Part shown: piece after piece, positions 31,748-46,800 of the stretch
How the letters are laid out: each line of letters begins with the position of its first letter
Position numbering within the stretch: the first letter of the stretch is position 1
Made by a program: the position numbers and the translations under genes
Source of the DNA: Gibbula magus
Taxonomy: Eukaryota > Mollusca > Gastropoda > Trochida > Trochidae
Direction: 5' to 3'
DNA length: 64,000 nucleotides
Assembly: GCA_936450465.1 (NCBI GenBank)
Contig: OW388289.1
Span: 75,504,593 to 75,568,592 of the forward strand
The notes under the pieces: model-generated
What the model was told of the DNA's origin: nothing
Seen by the model: only the letters and a program-made list of their open reading frames with translations
Databases searched by the model: none

Positions 31748-32862
31748 CCAATCAGAGGCACTGTATCATTCCTGCCTTTACAAGTGGCCAATCATATCAG
31801 AGTTGTTTCATGTTGTTTGTCAGCATATCAGTTAAATCTTAATGACCGGCCAAACAAATTTAGCATATGAGTAAGGTCAATCAGCATCCTTGTATCATTC
31901 CTGCCTTTACAAATGGCCAATCATGTCAGAGTTTAGTTCCATGTTTATCAGCATATCAGTTAGGCCTTAATGACTGGCCAAACAAATAAGCATCAGTGTA
32001 TCATTGCTGCCTTTACAACTGGCCAATCAACAAATCAATAAGATTTTGATGACTGTCCAGGAAGAAAGAATCATTTTCAAGTCCACTGAAGTCAGCTTTT
32101 CCTTCATTCCTTGAACTCTACTAAGAACTAAGGACATCCCAACAGGCCATGTCTGTAAGAGAGTTTAGTTCCATGTGGTTTACAGAATGCATGATGTGGG
32201 TGAGCTAGTGCTTATATCATAGCTTAGTTTGATGTGACACGTGAAATTGTACTGAAGAGATGTGGAAAACATTTATATTTGTAGTAGAAATTGGAAATAT
32301 ATCTGACCAAAATTGTCTTACAAACAAGTTGGCTAAGTGCTATTGTACATGTTACTCTAAAAGTCAGTTTGAATGTAGACTTTGTGACTTTCGTTTTTTA
32401 AAACTTGTCTTTGTGCTGTTTTGTTATGTCTTTGAGATTTTGTCTTCTGTTGGGAGAAGATATTTCAGTTTGAGAGGCTGATTTTTAATAATGTATAAAT
32501 TGATGAATTAGGGAGATTTTAAAAAAAGATTTTAAAGTCAGTGATGTGAATTTGTTATTTAAACCTTAATCAGTGAGCAAAAGCTAGTGTTGATGTGTTG
32601 GACATGTTGTGTGGTTCAACGTTTAATGTTACTGTCAATCTCTGTCCGTCTTGTGCAATCAGGGAAAGATCGAGGCAGCACTGTTTGAACATGAGTTTCA
32701 CAACTGCAGCATTGCCAGAAGACCCCACTTGTCGACTTACTGTCACAGAAGCCACCAGTTGTCGACTTGTTGTCACAGAAGCCACCAGTTGTTGCCTGAT
32801 GGTTGCAGGTATTTACTGGATCCCTCGTGACTGTGGTCGACTATTTTGTTAATTCCAATAAA
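31748..32862 (+). other. Rab11-FIP 3' UTR (minimum extent) with degenerate tandem repeats
   Basis: After the TAG, 31748-32060 holds three degenerate copies of a unit of about 110 bp (tatcattcctgcctttacaa, ggccaatca, catatcagtta, tgac-ggccaaacaaat). At 32728-32787 a 30-bp unit (gtcacagaagccaccagttg) is repeated. AATAAA at 32857-32862 is the first convincing poly(A) signal. Further AATAAA sites at about 35401, 35741, 36358 and 37530 could extend the transcript. Confidence 0.45.
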
Positions 32863-35800
32863 GCCTTGATCTCACAATGTTGAAAAGTGAGATTTCAATC
32901 GATCTAAATGCTCATCTCCAGATAATTCTGTATTCGTTTTCAACTTTAAAAATATTCAAGTTTACCTATGCAAGAAATGTTCATACAGCAAAGATACTTT
33001 CATGATTTGATAACATTGATATTTTAGTGACCGTCATGACATTGTTGAAGATTAGTTATTTTATGTTCATAATCAAAGTGAAGTCAAGAATCTCAGTTAA
33101 AAATCTGATCCCACCGAAGGTTTGACTAGTCAAGAACTGTTTCCTGTTACCTCCACCATGTTCTGAAATGTTTACAACAGAGTTTGTTTATTCTTGTATC
33201 TGTATATATATATATACACACACATATTTATACATAAAGTACATTCTATATATATACATTATACTTCATTTATGCTATCTGTCCATGTGGCTTAATGCTA
33301 CACTGTATAATGGTTTTATCCGCAGAAATTTGTTATTTACACTTTTGACAAAAATGTCTTTGACAATTTCATATACATAGGTTCTTGTGGAAAATCATTT
33401 TCATATTGCTAAACTCTCCTTATAGCTCATTTTAAGTTGAAGCTTGGTTTATTTGCTTTTATTCGCAATTGATTGCATATTCATAGCAGAATAACATAAT
33501 GACATACCGTCAGCATCAGAATAAGTACACGCCCTAAGTGTCTAAGTAATTGAAGACAAACCAACCCACTCAATAACTTTAACTTGTAATAATCCATGTT
33601 CACTGACACAAACACCTGCTCCAAACACATTCTGTTTATAAATATGTATACTGTCATTGACTAATTTATGCATCTTGCAACCACCATCTAACATTCGTTG
33701 GATGTAGGGGTGAGTGTATATTTAAAGACCTTCAGTTGGAACCACACATTGTTGTAGTACTAACCAACTTTTTAAGCCCATCAAGAACCCTCACCGCTAA
33801 TCATAACAACATATGTGATATATCCTTGCTCTTTTGACATATCAAACGCAATCCATCCAATAGGATGATCCGATTTTGTATCACCTTTGAATCTTTGTCA
33901 GTTAAACATCCATGGCACTTATTCCCTTGTATATGGTATCAGGGTTACTTTTACATTAACTGTACTTTTCCCTGCATTTGATGTGTCATTGAAGATACCC
34001 TTAAACCAAGAATACAATATTGATAACCCTGATGTTCCATCTTAGTTTCAAATTGATTATCGTGACCATGTTTGTTACATTCTCTCCCCACTGAAGTTAC
34101 TCAAGTCATTGCTTCTCACACTACCTCTGTTACAAGTGGAACATTTTCTTGACACCAAAAGAGTCCTGATTGTTTGCAAGCAAAGTAAGTTGTGAAATCA
34201 GCAACATTTTTTTTCCTTCCCCGTAACTATTCCTTCAGCTGTACGATACTTGCATATTTCTTAAAAGATGAAACCAGTCGGAAATGTAAGACGATTTATA
34301 ATTAGATGGAAATAAGGACGGTATCCGTGTTGTAAATCTGTAGATTTTGCTGGAAGTAAGAAATACAGCCAACTTACAGAGGTGCCATGGGAAGAATTGA
34401 CTTTAGTAACCTATGTTGGGAGAGAATGCATTTGTTAGTTCAACTTCTTACAATTAAGTATCATCAGTAGATTTGATCAAGTATGCTTGATGACGTGCTT
34501 TGTGTTAATTAGATTTTCTGAGGACATTGAACATATTTTAAAAAGATTTTGTATGTATGATTTATATAAGTTTCCGTGATACGGTGTAGGTTTGACCAGA
34601 ATTTATTTGCATATGATTGTTGTCCACTTATCTTCAACTTGTCTCAAGGATTTTCTGTTTGTTAGAAATAAGTAATTAATTATTCCCCGATTGAAGACTT
34701 ACATTGTTTGAACAAAACTGAGTTGAACTCAACAAATTTCTATTGAGTTGAAATATGGAATTTATATTAAGATTATATTTAATTAAATATTTATTTTTCC
34801 TCCCAAAATGATTAATATATTATGTTGAACCATTTTGACTTTTCTAAATCAATTTCAATTTGTTCTCGAAACATTTTGTAGAAATCATTTGCAATTAAAA
34901 CAGTCACGGGAATGTCATTACACTGATCATGATGACTGTTTACGAATATCTATTCATAAGAATGATTAAAATCAATTCATTAAAAAAATTCAATATTTTA
35001 TAAAATAGTTGTATCAAGAAATCATCAAGCTTCATAATGATAAGCTCTGTTAACGCTGGGACACTTGTTAGCCGGTATATGATATTAATAACACTTGGGA
35101 TTAGGAGGGCTTTCAGTATCGGGAGACAGAGGGGCATTATGCATAGACCAGGCTAGATACCTGGGAATGTTGCATTGTGTATAAAGGTAGTCATTGCTAT
35201 CCAGCTAATTTCAGTCATTTGAGTTTGTCTTCATTTCAAATGTTGAAACCACAAATCACTTTTATCAGTGGTGATTGTAAACCACGTTTGTTCTTACTTG
35301 AGTCTTATGGTTTAATATAAATCAACTTTACACTTTCTAAGTTCTCAAATTTCTTGGTTGTGAAAACCCTTAGTAAATTCATGTATTGTTGATAACATTT
35401 TAATAAAGTGTTTTAAATTGAATTTGTGCTTAGTAAAACAAAAATATTTTTTCTCTCTCTTCCAAAAAAAATAAAATTTATTATAGAAACATTTCAAGGG
35501 ACTCTTAACATTTTAGAGGGTGTTAATTTTGTTTTGAAAATGTTGATTAAAGTTATGATAAAAAAATTCACCTTTACCTGTGTGTTGTAGAATTGTTCTA
35601 ATTCTATTGGCACGAATTACTTCAGCTGAAGTGTTGTGTACTTGGTAACATTTTAAATATTAGAAATCTTGGCAGTATAATTTTATGGGATCATGTGTAC
35701 TTTGATTTTGAATTCTTGATGATTTTTTCTCTCTTTGTAAATAAATTCCTGATGTTCACATTCACACCTTGAATACTGCATTAGTTTTGAACATTCTGTA

Positions 35801-37657
35801 AAATAAGCTTGCCACTAGGGTTAGCACCACAAGGTCACAATGTGTGTTGTGATGTCTCTGTTTGAATCTTGACACTGAAACGATGATCTGTTTTTATACC
35901 ATGGCATATATCTAGATCTGACTGACAAGTTTTTAATTTAATTTGTTTCTTGTTAATATTTTACTGTATGATGGTTTAATGAGTTGGCTTATTCAATTTC
36001 TGTTCTGTGCACTTCCTGAATGTGTGACTCTCTGTACAGTATTTTCACTTACATTGAGAATGTTTTGCTGTCAGAGAATTCAAACTGGAAATGACTAGGA
36101 AGTTAATGTAGCTAAAGACGTAGAATGTTTTAAATGCGTTAGGCTGTTAGAACACTGATAGATGAAAGGAATAAGAAATTTTTAATTTGACTTTTAATCG
36201 TTCTTTGTATTGTCGGTGTACGTGATGTGTTAACGTATTGTATGTTTCATATTTAAATAACTGTGGGATATTTTCATACTAACTTGAAGAGAGGACTGTC
36301 ACAATAATGATAACTGTCCTGGTTAAGTACATCATTGATAATCTAGTAGTAATCTCCAAATAAATATAAACTAACCGCTGAGTTGTATCTGCAAATGATC
36401 ACATACAGGTGGTTGAACAACACAAACTGCTACTTGAGGGTTGGTAGAGATCTATTGCAGCGTTACAATATGGTTGTCAATGATGATAGTGTGTCAGGTG
36501 TCCTTTAATGTTTACTGCATAACAACAATGTTCTTGTCCTTATTATGGTTATATATCTTGATGGCTGTGTCCCCAAGAGATATCTGTACATTCCACAGGG
36601 TACCTAACAGTCAAAGACTCCAGCACTCTAGACTCAAGATACAAGGCTTCACAATAGTCACTTGTAACGAGTCTGGCAACTTTGTGATATACACTAGTAT
36701 TTATTGATCATCTTGGCAAATCAATATTTCCAGTTAAGACTTTAGGCTTTGATCACCCCAACTTCCCCCTGCATCAGCTTCCATCATTGACTAATTTAAG
36801 CCTCGCTGTATTTTCTGAACTTTTCTGTATTAGTGATCAGCCAGCAATGCTGTTAAGGTGCAGTGCACCGCTAGAAAAGTTAGCCAGTGATGGAGACTGG
36901 CTTGAGCTTTGTCTTGTGGAGGGAAGTGGTGATCATCATTGACTAGGGCTGTGTTCTTAATGCTTTTTGAAACGCAATCAGAGCTTCTATTTACAATGTA
37001 GTTCTGTTTTAATGAGGACTGATAAATAATGGTTTGTTGTACGAACATTGCTTTGTGGCAGGCTCCAAAGGTCTAATGATTTATTACAAAACTTCAGAAA
37101 TGTTTGACATGGAATTGTTCCTATAAGTAAGACCACCTCAAAGCAGAGTTCGGTCAATAAAAAGAATGTTGACTGCCAAGATGGTTGGATATTGTCTTCC
37201 ATTATAAAAAAATGCACTTGTAGTTTGCCATTAAAATACCCTGTGATAAGATTTACACAACGATTCAGTAATATATATGTAGATGTCAGTATTTGGTAAA
37301 GTTAATCTCGCTTGATGCCAACAATCAATGTAATATTGAATGTTCCAGGCTACTCCAGATATCATGTATGATGAGTGGAGTGTACAGTATGGAGCAGCAG
37401 GTGCCCTCTGTAAGTAGGGACATATGTACAGGTTCTGCATCTAATCTATGGTGGGATTGTAGGGAGCGGTCTGTACAGCTATTATATGGAATCAGTATCA
37501 CTCATATTGTTTACGTTATTTATTTATAAATAAAGGTGTTTTACCAAATCGTTGTCTTTTGTCTTGCTTTTATGAAACCTTTCTGTTGGGTGCAGGGATA
37601 ATCAATTCTACCAGATGATATCCACTTATGGTTTGTAGAGAAAATACAATTGATTGC
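32863..37657. other. AT-rich region without recognisable genes
   Basis: Either an extended Rab11-FIP 3' UTR or intergenic DNA. It contains a short (TA)n/(CA)n microsatellite near 33203-33235. A candidate distal poly(A) site lies near 37530 (aataaagg followed by T/G-rich sequence). No ORF here resembles a protein I know. Confidence 0.4.
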
Positions 37658-38100
37658 AAATCAAGAATGTATGCAGGGACTCCGAGGATCCAAAATAAAG
37701 CTGTAAGAATAGTGACACTAATATCCAAGTAGGCGTAGAGATAACGCCGATTCTTCAATCACTACATTGGCTACCAGTACAGGCTCGGGTTGATTCTCTT
37801 CCTTACGTACCTTTGTTTTAAATGGAACAGCCCCCAAGTGCTTGTATGAACTATTCAGTATCTACAAACCTACTCGTTCTCTGCGATTTGGCACAAAAAA
37901 TCTCCTCTAGACACCAGATGGAAGCTGAACATTTTCGGACAATTTTCTTTTAAAAACTCTGCCACTCCCAGGAATGCCTAGTGACATGAGAACTTGCCCA
38001 TGTTTCAAAGCAAATTTGAAGACACATCACATCAGATTTTCAAGAGGTACATAAATTTTGTTATTGACTTGTACAGCGAGAGGTTTTTAAGGATGTGACG
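37658..38100 (+). pseudogene. Degenerate LINE 3' fragment (reverse transcriptase C-terminus)
   Basis: Translating in shifting frames gives RIQNKAVRIVTLISK near 37685 and ILQSLHWLPVQARVDSLPYV near 37750. These are followed by remnants of a KPTRSLRFG-like motif and a final FKANLKTHHI-like segment. The pair QNKA(A/V)R and LHWLPV is characteristic of the RT tail of CR1/RTE-like non-LTR elements. Multiple frameshifts and stops; long dead. Confidence 0.65.
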
Positions 38101-38311
38101 AGAGGCGTTAGCCCCTCGTGTTTATCCCTTGGGTTGCGGGTTTTAAATCTCATAAACCCCCTTTGGCATGTTTTATCAAGCTTACAAACCGACCCTGTGG
38201 TTAAATTTTATGTTTAATCTATTGATAGTGCGAAAAAAGTAAAGGAGTCGTCCATAAAATATCCTCCTTTGGTGAAAGGCAGTAGGGTATAAAGGTAACT
38301 TGGGGAAACAA

Positions 38312-38402
38312 CCTAGTCCCTGTAGCACAGTGGTATCATCGCTGCACTTGGTGTGCAGGAGTATGGAGGTTTTGGGTTCAAGACAGGCTATTGCAAAAAA
38401 CA
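38312..38402 (+). mobile_element. tRNA-derived SINE-like element
   Basis: tgtagcacagtgg (38321-38333) resembles a Pol III A box, ggttcaagac (38375-38384) a B box. Between them ctgca-cttggtg-tgcag can fold as an anticodon arm with a Pro-like TGG. The segment ends in an A run. The T-arm stem does not pair well, so I call it a tRNA-derived repeat, not a gene. Confidence 0.45.
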
Positions 38403-41400
38403 TTTGGAGATTGATGTTTGAATTAACAGTTGTTTTCCAATAGAGTTAGACTTAATACTTTCATCTGAAATTCAACGTCTCCGTATTAAATACAGATACT
38501 TGAAGAGGGGCATTATTAAGATAGGTAGAGGGAAATTATGTTAGAATCCCGGGGATTATCACATAATCCCTGGGATAATACATCCACATAGGACTTATTG
38601 AGTATAATGTTACAAGCAGTATAGTGGTGTGACGTCACTGGAGGTTTGTAATAGTGGATATTGGAAGTTGCAAAGGCATTTGAGAAAACTGGTTTTGAAG
38701 TACATTTCAGCAATCTGAAGAGATGTACTTTATTGGAATTGTTCATGGAGTGCAGTTTTCAAGAAGTACTTTGTCGAACATTAACTGATGTATGAAATAC
38801 TTCAATCTAAAAGTTGGACCAACTCCTGCAACGTGTCAACTCTTGCTCTCTCCTACACAATGCATAACTCTTGCCAGTCTCCCTAACTGTCTTGCAGTAT
38901 TTCCCTCAATTTTCTATACTAAGATAGTGGAGCACTGCACCTGAAATGCATAGTGGGCACGATTTCCTAGCACAGAAACCTTAAGGAAGTGTGGCAAAGC
39001 TTAAATCAGTCAGTCATAATGACTGGCCAAGAGTTATGCCTTGCATAGTGAAGTTCGCCATGTATACACAAAAGATTACAAAATCTCACAAGCCAGGTGG
39101 TCTTTCTGATGTATTCTCATGTAACTGTCAATCTTCTTTCATATGGTGGAGATTCGAACAGCCTGACTGATGTATTATCATATAAATGTCATTCTTCAAT
39201 TTGGTTTTTGGACTTTCGAACAGCCTGGCTGATGTTGTCTCGTACAAATGTCAATCTTTCATATGGTGACTTCTGAACAGCTTGGCTGATATATTCTCAT
39301 ATAAATGTCTTTCTTCTTTCATAATGGCACCTTCCAGAGTCCAACAAACAACAAAGAGAAAATTCTGTACATGAAATATGTTTTACTCAATATTCTTTCA
39401 TATCGGAGAGTAGCACAGATAATACATGTCAGCTTATGATCTTTCATATCGTACAGGCATACCAAGAATCACAGTGGGGAGGAGTGAGTACTGTTACAGG
39501 GAGAGGGAAGGGGGATGAAGCTGGATCGAGTAGAGACACTGACAACTTTCAACTTTAATTTTCAAACCCTTCCTCAATAGTGGCAACAAATATGAGGCTA
39601 GATTTTTAAACATTAACATTTAACAATAGCTACAGGTAATCATGACTTACTTCTACTGCCAAAATAATTGGGGTATTTATGAACGGAAAATCATTAATTA
39701 ATGGTACAATTGTTTGAAAAATGCAAATGATTAAAAAACAAAACAATATCTGTTTTTCGAATTTTGATTTGCCCCCTAAATGTATGCAAGAACATAATAA
39801 TCAACGAAAGACCAATACAGATCTGGGTGTAAGAGTTATCTCCCTTTGACCATGTTTTAAGAAAGAAACTACTCAATGTCAAGTCACACAACATGACTTG
39901 GTAAATACATATCTTGAAAACTAGTCTTTATAAATAATTGCACTAATGAATATCAAAGGTAAAATATCTCAATTAGTAGCTAACACTTGCTTAGAAAGCA
40001 ACCATTTGTGTTAGATTTTAATACTCAAATGATCATATACTTGGCCTTGCTATTCATTGCTTGGATCTAAAGATAATTTGGTAACATAATTGATAAGATA
40101 ATTTGATATGAGCTATTAAATAATCATAAACCTATTTGAATATTTATATATATATATATCAAACTTCATACTTTCAAATCGTATATCACCACACTCATTA
40201 GAAGAAATGCACCCTCCAAATCAAGTATTATAATAGATATTCACTTCAAGACAAAACAGAAGTTGATACAGGGCACTATTATGCATATAACTTATAATTT
40301 AATTCACAATGATTACAACTATTACTGAACTGTGGACAAATTTTACTTGTTACAATGAAATAAATCATTCCCTTTAAAATTTTGAGTGAATAAAATATTT
40401 CTAACACAGACTAACTTGTAATTATCAGGAAAGAGTTTTCTTCTTTAAAGAAACTAGTTCACCCATGTTGACATCAAAACAATAAACAAGTAATTGCTCA
40501 TTATTTATCTCAAATTTTAAATTAGTATCATTCCAGCCATAGAATCTGTGTTCAGTATATTTATTTTTATTTATTCATCACTGAAAGAAAGAAACCAAAT
40601 AAAATATTCTTTAACAAACGACATGAAAAGAATGAGAGCCACTGGCTTTAACAGAGATAGAGGCAGCTAGATTATTATGAAAGCATGTATTACGCTGTAA
40701 CTTGCAAGGCCCGAGGAGAGGCAACAGGTCGGCTCCAACATTATATCACATCGAGCCAGTTAAAAGAAGAAAGGTGAAAGCACATCAACACGATATTATT
40801 GCACATACACCAGAACTCATACCAAGATAAACAAAAAGATGACGTCTTGTTTGGAGAATACCAACAGTATAGTATATACATGAGCTAACGGACTATGGAA
40901 CCTGAAACTGGATACTACACACTACATTCAATGTAAGTTCACATTTACTTCATCAAACCAGAAATTTATAGAATTTCTAGTTGAATTTGCCCTCTCGGTT
41001 AATAACTTACCAATGCTGTTGAACTGACAGCAATGTGAAACACTAAACTGCTATGTGACATTCAGTAACACCAACACTGTAAGCACTATATCTCATACAT
41101 ACACAAGCTTGTATATTCATATCTACAGGGTTTAGCCAATCAGTAGCCTTAAATTAGGGTCCTTGAACATAGGTCTACCAATCATCAGACAGTAAGAGGT
41201 CATGTGATGGACTTAAGTGAAGAGAACAGGCTTCATGATGGAATGTTCAATAGGACATGCACACAAGAACACAAATTCAAAATTCTATAATGAAATATAA
41301 ACACATCAGTTAGTTTGAGACAATTTTCAACCTTAAGTATTATCAGTTCTACAATTAATTTGTCCGACAACCAATTTTTGACATTATGACAATGAATATT

Positions 41401-43857
41401 TTACAAAATGTATCAAACCATTTCATGTCCAAAAACATTCCAAGACCAAATTTGACAGATAACAAATAATATTTACAAATGACAATAACCTAATGAATAA
41501 CCTTTTCAAATGCCCTTCTTTCAAAATGATTTTACTTTGTCTAAGAACCAGGCTATTCTTTGACCACACACAAGAAGACCAATATCTGAAAGTCCATTCT
41601 TTAAGGTTACACTGGTAAACTTGGTGGACCGCAGCAACCTTGCATAAAGTTGGCCACGGACACACATAACAAAGCCCCAAATAAAAATAAGCCAACGTCT
41701 CAACGAAATAAGCCAAATACCACAAAAATCTTAAGTGTTATGGGCATGAGTTAGGCTGGTAAGGAATGGTAGATTCTGTAGACCTCTGTAGCAGTATTGG
41801 AAGACCTCTAGTCCAACAGCAACTAGGTTCTGCTGAATATACAAGCTTCTAGCGGCACCAGCATTATACAGCTCCAGGAGGTACATACATCAGCTCTCTA
41901 ACAAAGCCATACAACACAGTACATCCAAGCTTTGCTACTTTCCTTCCATCTCACTAATGCAACTAGAAGCTCTTATCAATGTTGTATACAGGTAGAGTAG
42001 ATACTTGACTTCGCAGGTAAAGCAATATAGTAACAGTTTGTTGAATACTGTTCAGAGTGGAGTACCAAACTTTATGGTTTGGTTGGACCAGACTAGGATA
42101 TTTAACATTTGCAATTTGATAACGAGAAGCGACTTTAGAAGCACAGCTCATATTCTTGAAATGTTCCTCAGCTAGACACTTACAGTCAAACCATCGCCGT
42201 GACTGAGTAACTGGAATTGTTTCGAATGTAAGTTGTCCAGGATTCAAGAAGGTCTTTCAGACCAAATCCTAGATAACCAGGTAAAGTTTTAAGAATTTGT
42301 GAAATTTCTTGTGAATTTGAAACTATCGGACCATTTCGAGAATAATTGCCAGCTTTACAATAATACATGATTATCAAAGGAAAAAATCAATACTATAAAT
42401 ATTTGTATACAATTTGAGACACTTTTCAATATTTTCTTACATAAAAGTGAACCCATTTTCATTGAATCATGATAATGTAACACATGTAAATACAATAGAT
42501 ACAATATAGATAAAGGTCCTTGCATTGACATTGAGAGGTCTTCAGACATTCGGTATTTGAACACAGTACCAGTCCTATCACAAGGACACATAATGGATCC
42601 ACTATTCTGAATCAAACCCAACACTTCAGCAATCCAAAGTTCGGCATCAAATCCAGTAATGTGCAACAGATCAACATTCTGTAACGAATCTGATTTTCTG
42701 CAACAACTTCAGTATTCTGTAATGGATCCGAAATTGTGCCACAGATTGAAGATTCTGCAATGGAGCGGATATTCATCACCAGATCCTTGACGACATTGAC
42801 GAGTGAAGGAGATCCTGACACAGGAGATCCTCCAGAAGATACAAGGTAACATGGTCTATGTACACAGTATGTATGTATGTATGTAAGTATGTATACATGG
42901 GTTTGGTGGACAACATCAACACATGGACTATACAGTGTAAAGCTGCTGGGCCCTGAAGTAATCCTGGAGTCTGTTAGATCTTCACTATCCTGTGCCTCTT
43001 GTTCTTATAGCTACCTAAAAACAGACTTTTCTCAACACAATCGGCTCAAATCCTTTCTGTTAGATCTTCTTAGTGGTTGTAATCCAAATTTTCTTTAAAG
43101 GAGTTGGCTCAGAAAGATTTCTGTTAAGTGGGACAACTGTCCACATAGCGAAGAATAGAGAACATGCGTCTCAAAAAGGTCATTCTCCGCTCAGTTACAT
43201 AGGATGAGACCGTTGTATACATACTTTCTCAACAGCATGGAAGATCACCCGTCTTGCAAGTGTACATCTTCTTAAGGTCTGACAGTCTATATGCAGTTAC
43301 GTCCTTCCTGAGGATCATTCAGTCCACAGATTTCAATTTGCTGAAAGTGTCCTTTCCATACCTATAGTACAGTATGGTAACTGTACTCACAGAACTCTAA
43401 AACTTACTTTCACGGCCAATCCTGTTTTCTGAGCACTGCTACACGAGTACACCGTAATGTCTGTCATCCTTTGGCAACCAGTGAGCACCTTGATTCACAA
43501 AGCATCAGACACCATAGACCTTCCAACCAACAAACCAAGTTGGCAGCACAGAAACAAGAGAAGGCATCAGCCACAGCAGTTGCTGCTAACAATTCCATGG
43601 GCACATTCACAATATACAGTTCAAGGCTACCTCGTCAACAACAGCCCTTTGGGCGGGCACATAATGCAATAAGTATCATGCCTGACACGAGAATTAGGTT
43701 TCGTATCATAACGTGTGTTCACATGTATGTCTCTCCGATGAGCATTGAGGTTTGGTCAAGTTAAGCACAACCAAAGCTGAAGCATGGGTCAGTATGCAGA
43801 GGATGAGTAGTGGTCAGTGCCCAGTCTAATCCAGTGACCTACTGACCGAGGTGTTGT
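38403..43857. other. Intergenic region and probable APBA 3' UTR
   Basis: No coding exon recognised. It includes a degenerate tandem repeat at 39103-39327 and a (TATG)n run at 42870-42895. The APBA transcript must end somewhere in the right part of this stretch (minus strand), but many AT-rich AATAAA-like sites prevent a choice. Confidence 0.4.
39103..39327. repeat. Degenerate ~60-bp tandem repeat
   Basis: Four copies share cagcctg(a/g)ctgatgt, attctcatataaatgtc and cttctttcatat, with many differences between copies. Noncoding. Confidence 0.55.
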
Positions 43858-46800
43858 CTATAAGTAGTGGGGTGTGTCCTGTCCCGTCAGCAGGCGGTAG
43901 ATTGAGGTGGGCATAGTCTTCATGTGGATCTGAAACATACACGAGATATTCATGAAGAGTTCACGATGACAAGGTATGTTACTTTTCTTTTCTGATTGGA
44001 TATAAAAGATGAAAAAATAATAAGTGAGATGAGGTGATTTGGAGTTTAATGCTGTTTCCAAAACTTATAACTTATATCAAGGCGGCTAGTTTGGTTGGAG
44101 AAAGCCAGCAACACCATTGTGGCTATGCATTGTAGTTAAATGTGCAAGCGTTGGCTGGAACAATCTGACCACGGGTAGTACGACCCTGCAATTCAGTGTA
44201 GCATTGCACCCAAACCTTACTGTAAACAGTTCTCTACAGTAGACAAAGTTGCTGTGTACCTGGCAGGATTCTCTAATAAATGATGTATATACTTTGTGTT
44301 GAAAATTATTGCAAATTTATATAATTTTTGCATTTGAAACCTTAAACTGACTCTGTTGTGTCAGAATGAATTAACTCCAGACACTAAATTACATGAAAAA
44401 ATTGCCAATGAATTAACATACATCTAAAAAATATTTCTACATGATTAAACAAAAAAAAATTGTTTAATACTTAAAAAAAAAAGATCAATAAAAATAACAC
44501 CATCCACCTATTTTCCTGATTAGTTATTGAAATTATTATATCATTATCGGTATTGTATTCTGTGAATTTTTAACATGCATGCTAAATATCATAACTGAAA
44601 AGAAGTCTTCAAACAATAGATCATAAACGTTAAGAATACTGACTGACTGAAATGTCACCGAAATGTCAGTTTCATAAATTTTTCTTAATTCATAGTTTAC
44701 ACTAAATATCTTGAAGCTAACCTTTTCAAAGACATTAACAACTCATCCAGACTTTTTGTACATTGACATGGACTTTTATATAAATCTAAAAGGACAATTT
44801 AGTTTCCAAAATGTTTATTTTATTTTCTTAAATCTTTGCAACTACTATTATGATCCAATTTTTTCAAAATATACATGATATTACTCTTAAAACATTGGAA
44901 TAGAAAAAATTAGTTACTTTTTGTAGTATAATTGAGATTTTTATCATACCAAGAGGACAGATACATTTTCAATATATATTTATATCAGCAAATTGTCTTA
45001 TTTATTACGAGAGGCAATATTATCCACAGGGCTCAGCCACAAACTGTGAATTGCCAGAAATAGTTGTCATCAAAAAGGAATATCACACACTCTTATGCCT
45101 GGATTTCCTGCATTGATCTGACTAAATTGATTTGGTCTGCATGGTGTATGTAAATAATAACACATAATTGATTCCTAAATTCCTTTCTGGTCACGCAGGC
45201 ACACAGAATAGCACCGACTCTCACACTCCCCGTATCCCAAGATGCGTACATAATCTTGCCAATTTATTTCCTCTCTCCTGAGTTTCCTTATAACAACAGG
45301 CGTGAAAGGAAGAAGTGACCCGAGAGGTTATTCTGAAGCTTCTCTTTCGAGAGAGGACATAGGTCTCGTCTGTCCTTCGTTCACGCAATATTGGATTTGC
45401 TTGCTTGTTGAGATGTTGTAATTTTATAGAGCCCTCGGGGAGTTGAGTTGGAATTAAGTGCAGAGGTCTTACTCTGAGTCAATTTAGGATATTACCCGAC
45501 TTGTCAATGTGACAAGTAGAGACAGGCCATCACCTGACCACATATCTTGTCCATCTTACGCTGACCACTGTCCTGCTAATCTAGACTGTCTCATTGTCTA
45601 CTAAACTGGCCTACACATACAAAGAGATACCATTGTCCTGCTGACAGTTGACCTACAAACTACTTTTTGATTTTTCATTTTTGAATATATATTTGTAGCT
45701 AATCAAAGTTACCATTTTGACAGTTTCCATCATTTTGGTATCAGATATTGTCTCTCCTAAGCCCCATGAACTGTTATTTTGCCCTTAAAGAGAAACATGT
45801 TCAAAAGGTTTCTCAGAAGTAGAAAAGGCCTTGTTAATGGTAGCCTGAGGTCAAGGACGATGCCCTACATCGCTAAAATGACCTGCAGCAAACTAAACTA
45901 AGAAATTACATTTGACTTCAAATTCAAATCCATATATAAAATCCAATGCCAATAATCTATGTCCTTTGTGTGAAGGAACTGTAGGAAAATATTCTCCTAA
46001 TTCTGGTGGGTGGAAACAAACTGATTTTTGAAATTATCAGATCGTACATCAAAAACAAACCCAACCCGATTCAATATAAAACTCCCACACTAAGAAGGAG
46101 CAACCAAAATGTAGAGAGAAAAAAACATGTCCTGTTTGAAATGTAGAGAATTTACTCAAACATATCCCTCTTTTAGTCCATTTCTAAATATCAGTCTCTG
46201 GACGAGGTCCATGAACATGAATGAACATGAATGAACGAAATGAATGAACATTTCATAAAAACAAGATAACTCTGTGGGACGATCAGCACTGGATGGCGAG
46301 ATGTTGCCTAAAGTTTGGGGATCCATTAAAATGTTGCTTCTTTTAACTTCCATCTGTAATCAACTAATTTAACGATAAAATCTTAATTGTAGATTTAGAA
46401 GTGAAATCTTAGAGATAAGACAATAAATTTTTCAAAAACTCAAATATATTGCATGTCATTACTAAATGTATAGAGTTTAAAATCTGCAACCTACCTCTCC
46501 AACAGAATTTGCTAGAAGTGCTACAATTTTCTCATGAGGTACAGCAACGACACTTTGGTTGTTGATTTCGATGATGCGATGTCCGACCCTGACCCCGCCC
46601 CTCTCTGCAATACCACCACGTAGTAAACTGCAGATCTGCAAACAAATAATCAACCATCAAGATAATAGTGATGAAGCGTTCAATAGTACAGAAGGGTAAG
46701 ATGTGAGCTGAATGTGCAGTCTACCACAAGCAGTTCACTTTTACCAGGGCAGTTTGTAGTCTTACCAGAAGAAAGTCTAAGAATTCTGCTTCTGTTTAAT

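Noticed and set aside
38312..38402. Functional tRNA-Pro gene
   Set aside because: A and B boxes and an anticodon-like arm exist, but acceptor and T stems do not pair; better read as a SINE.
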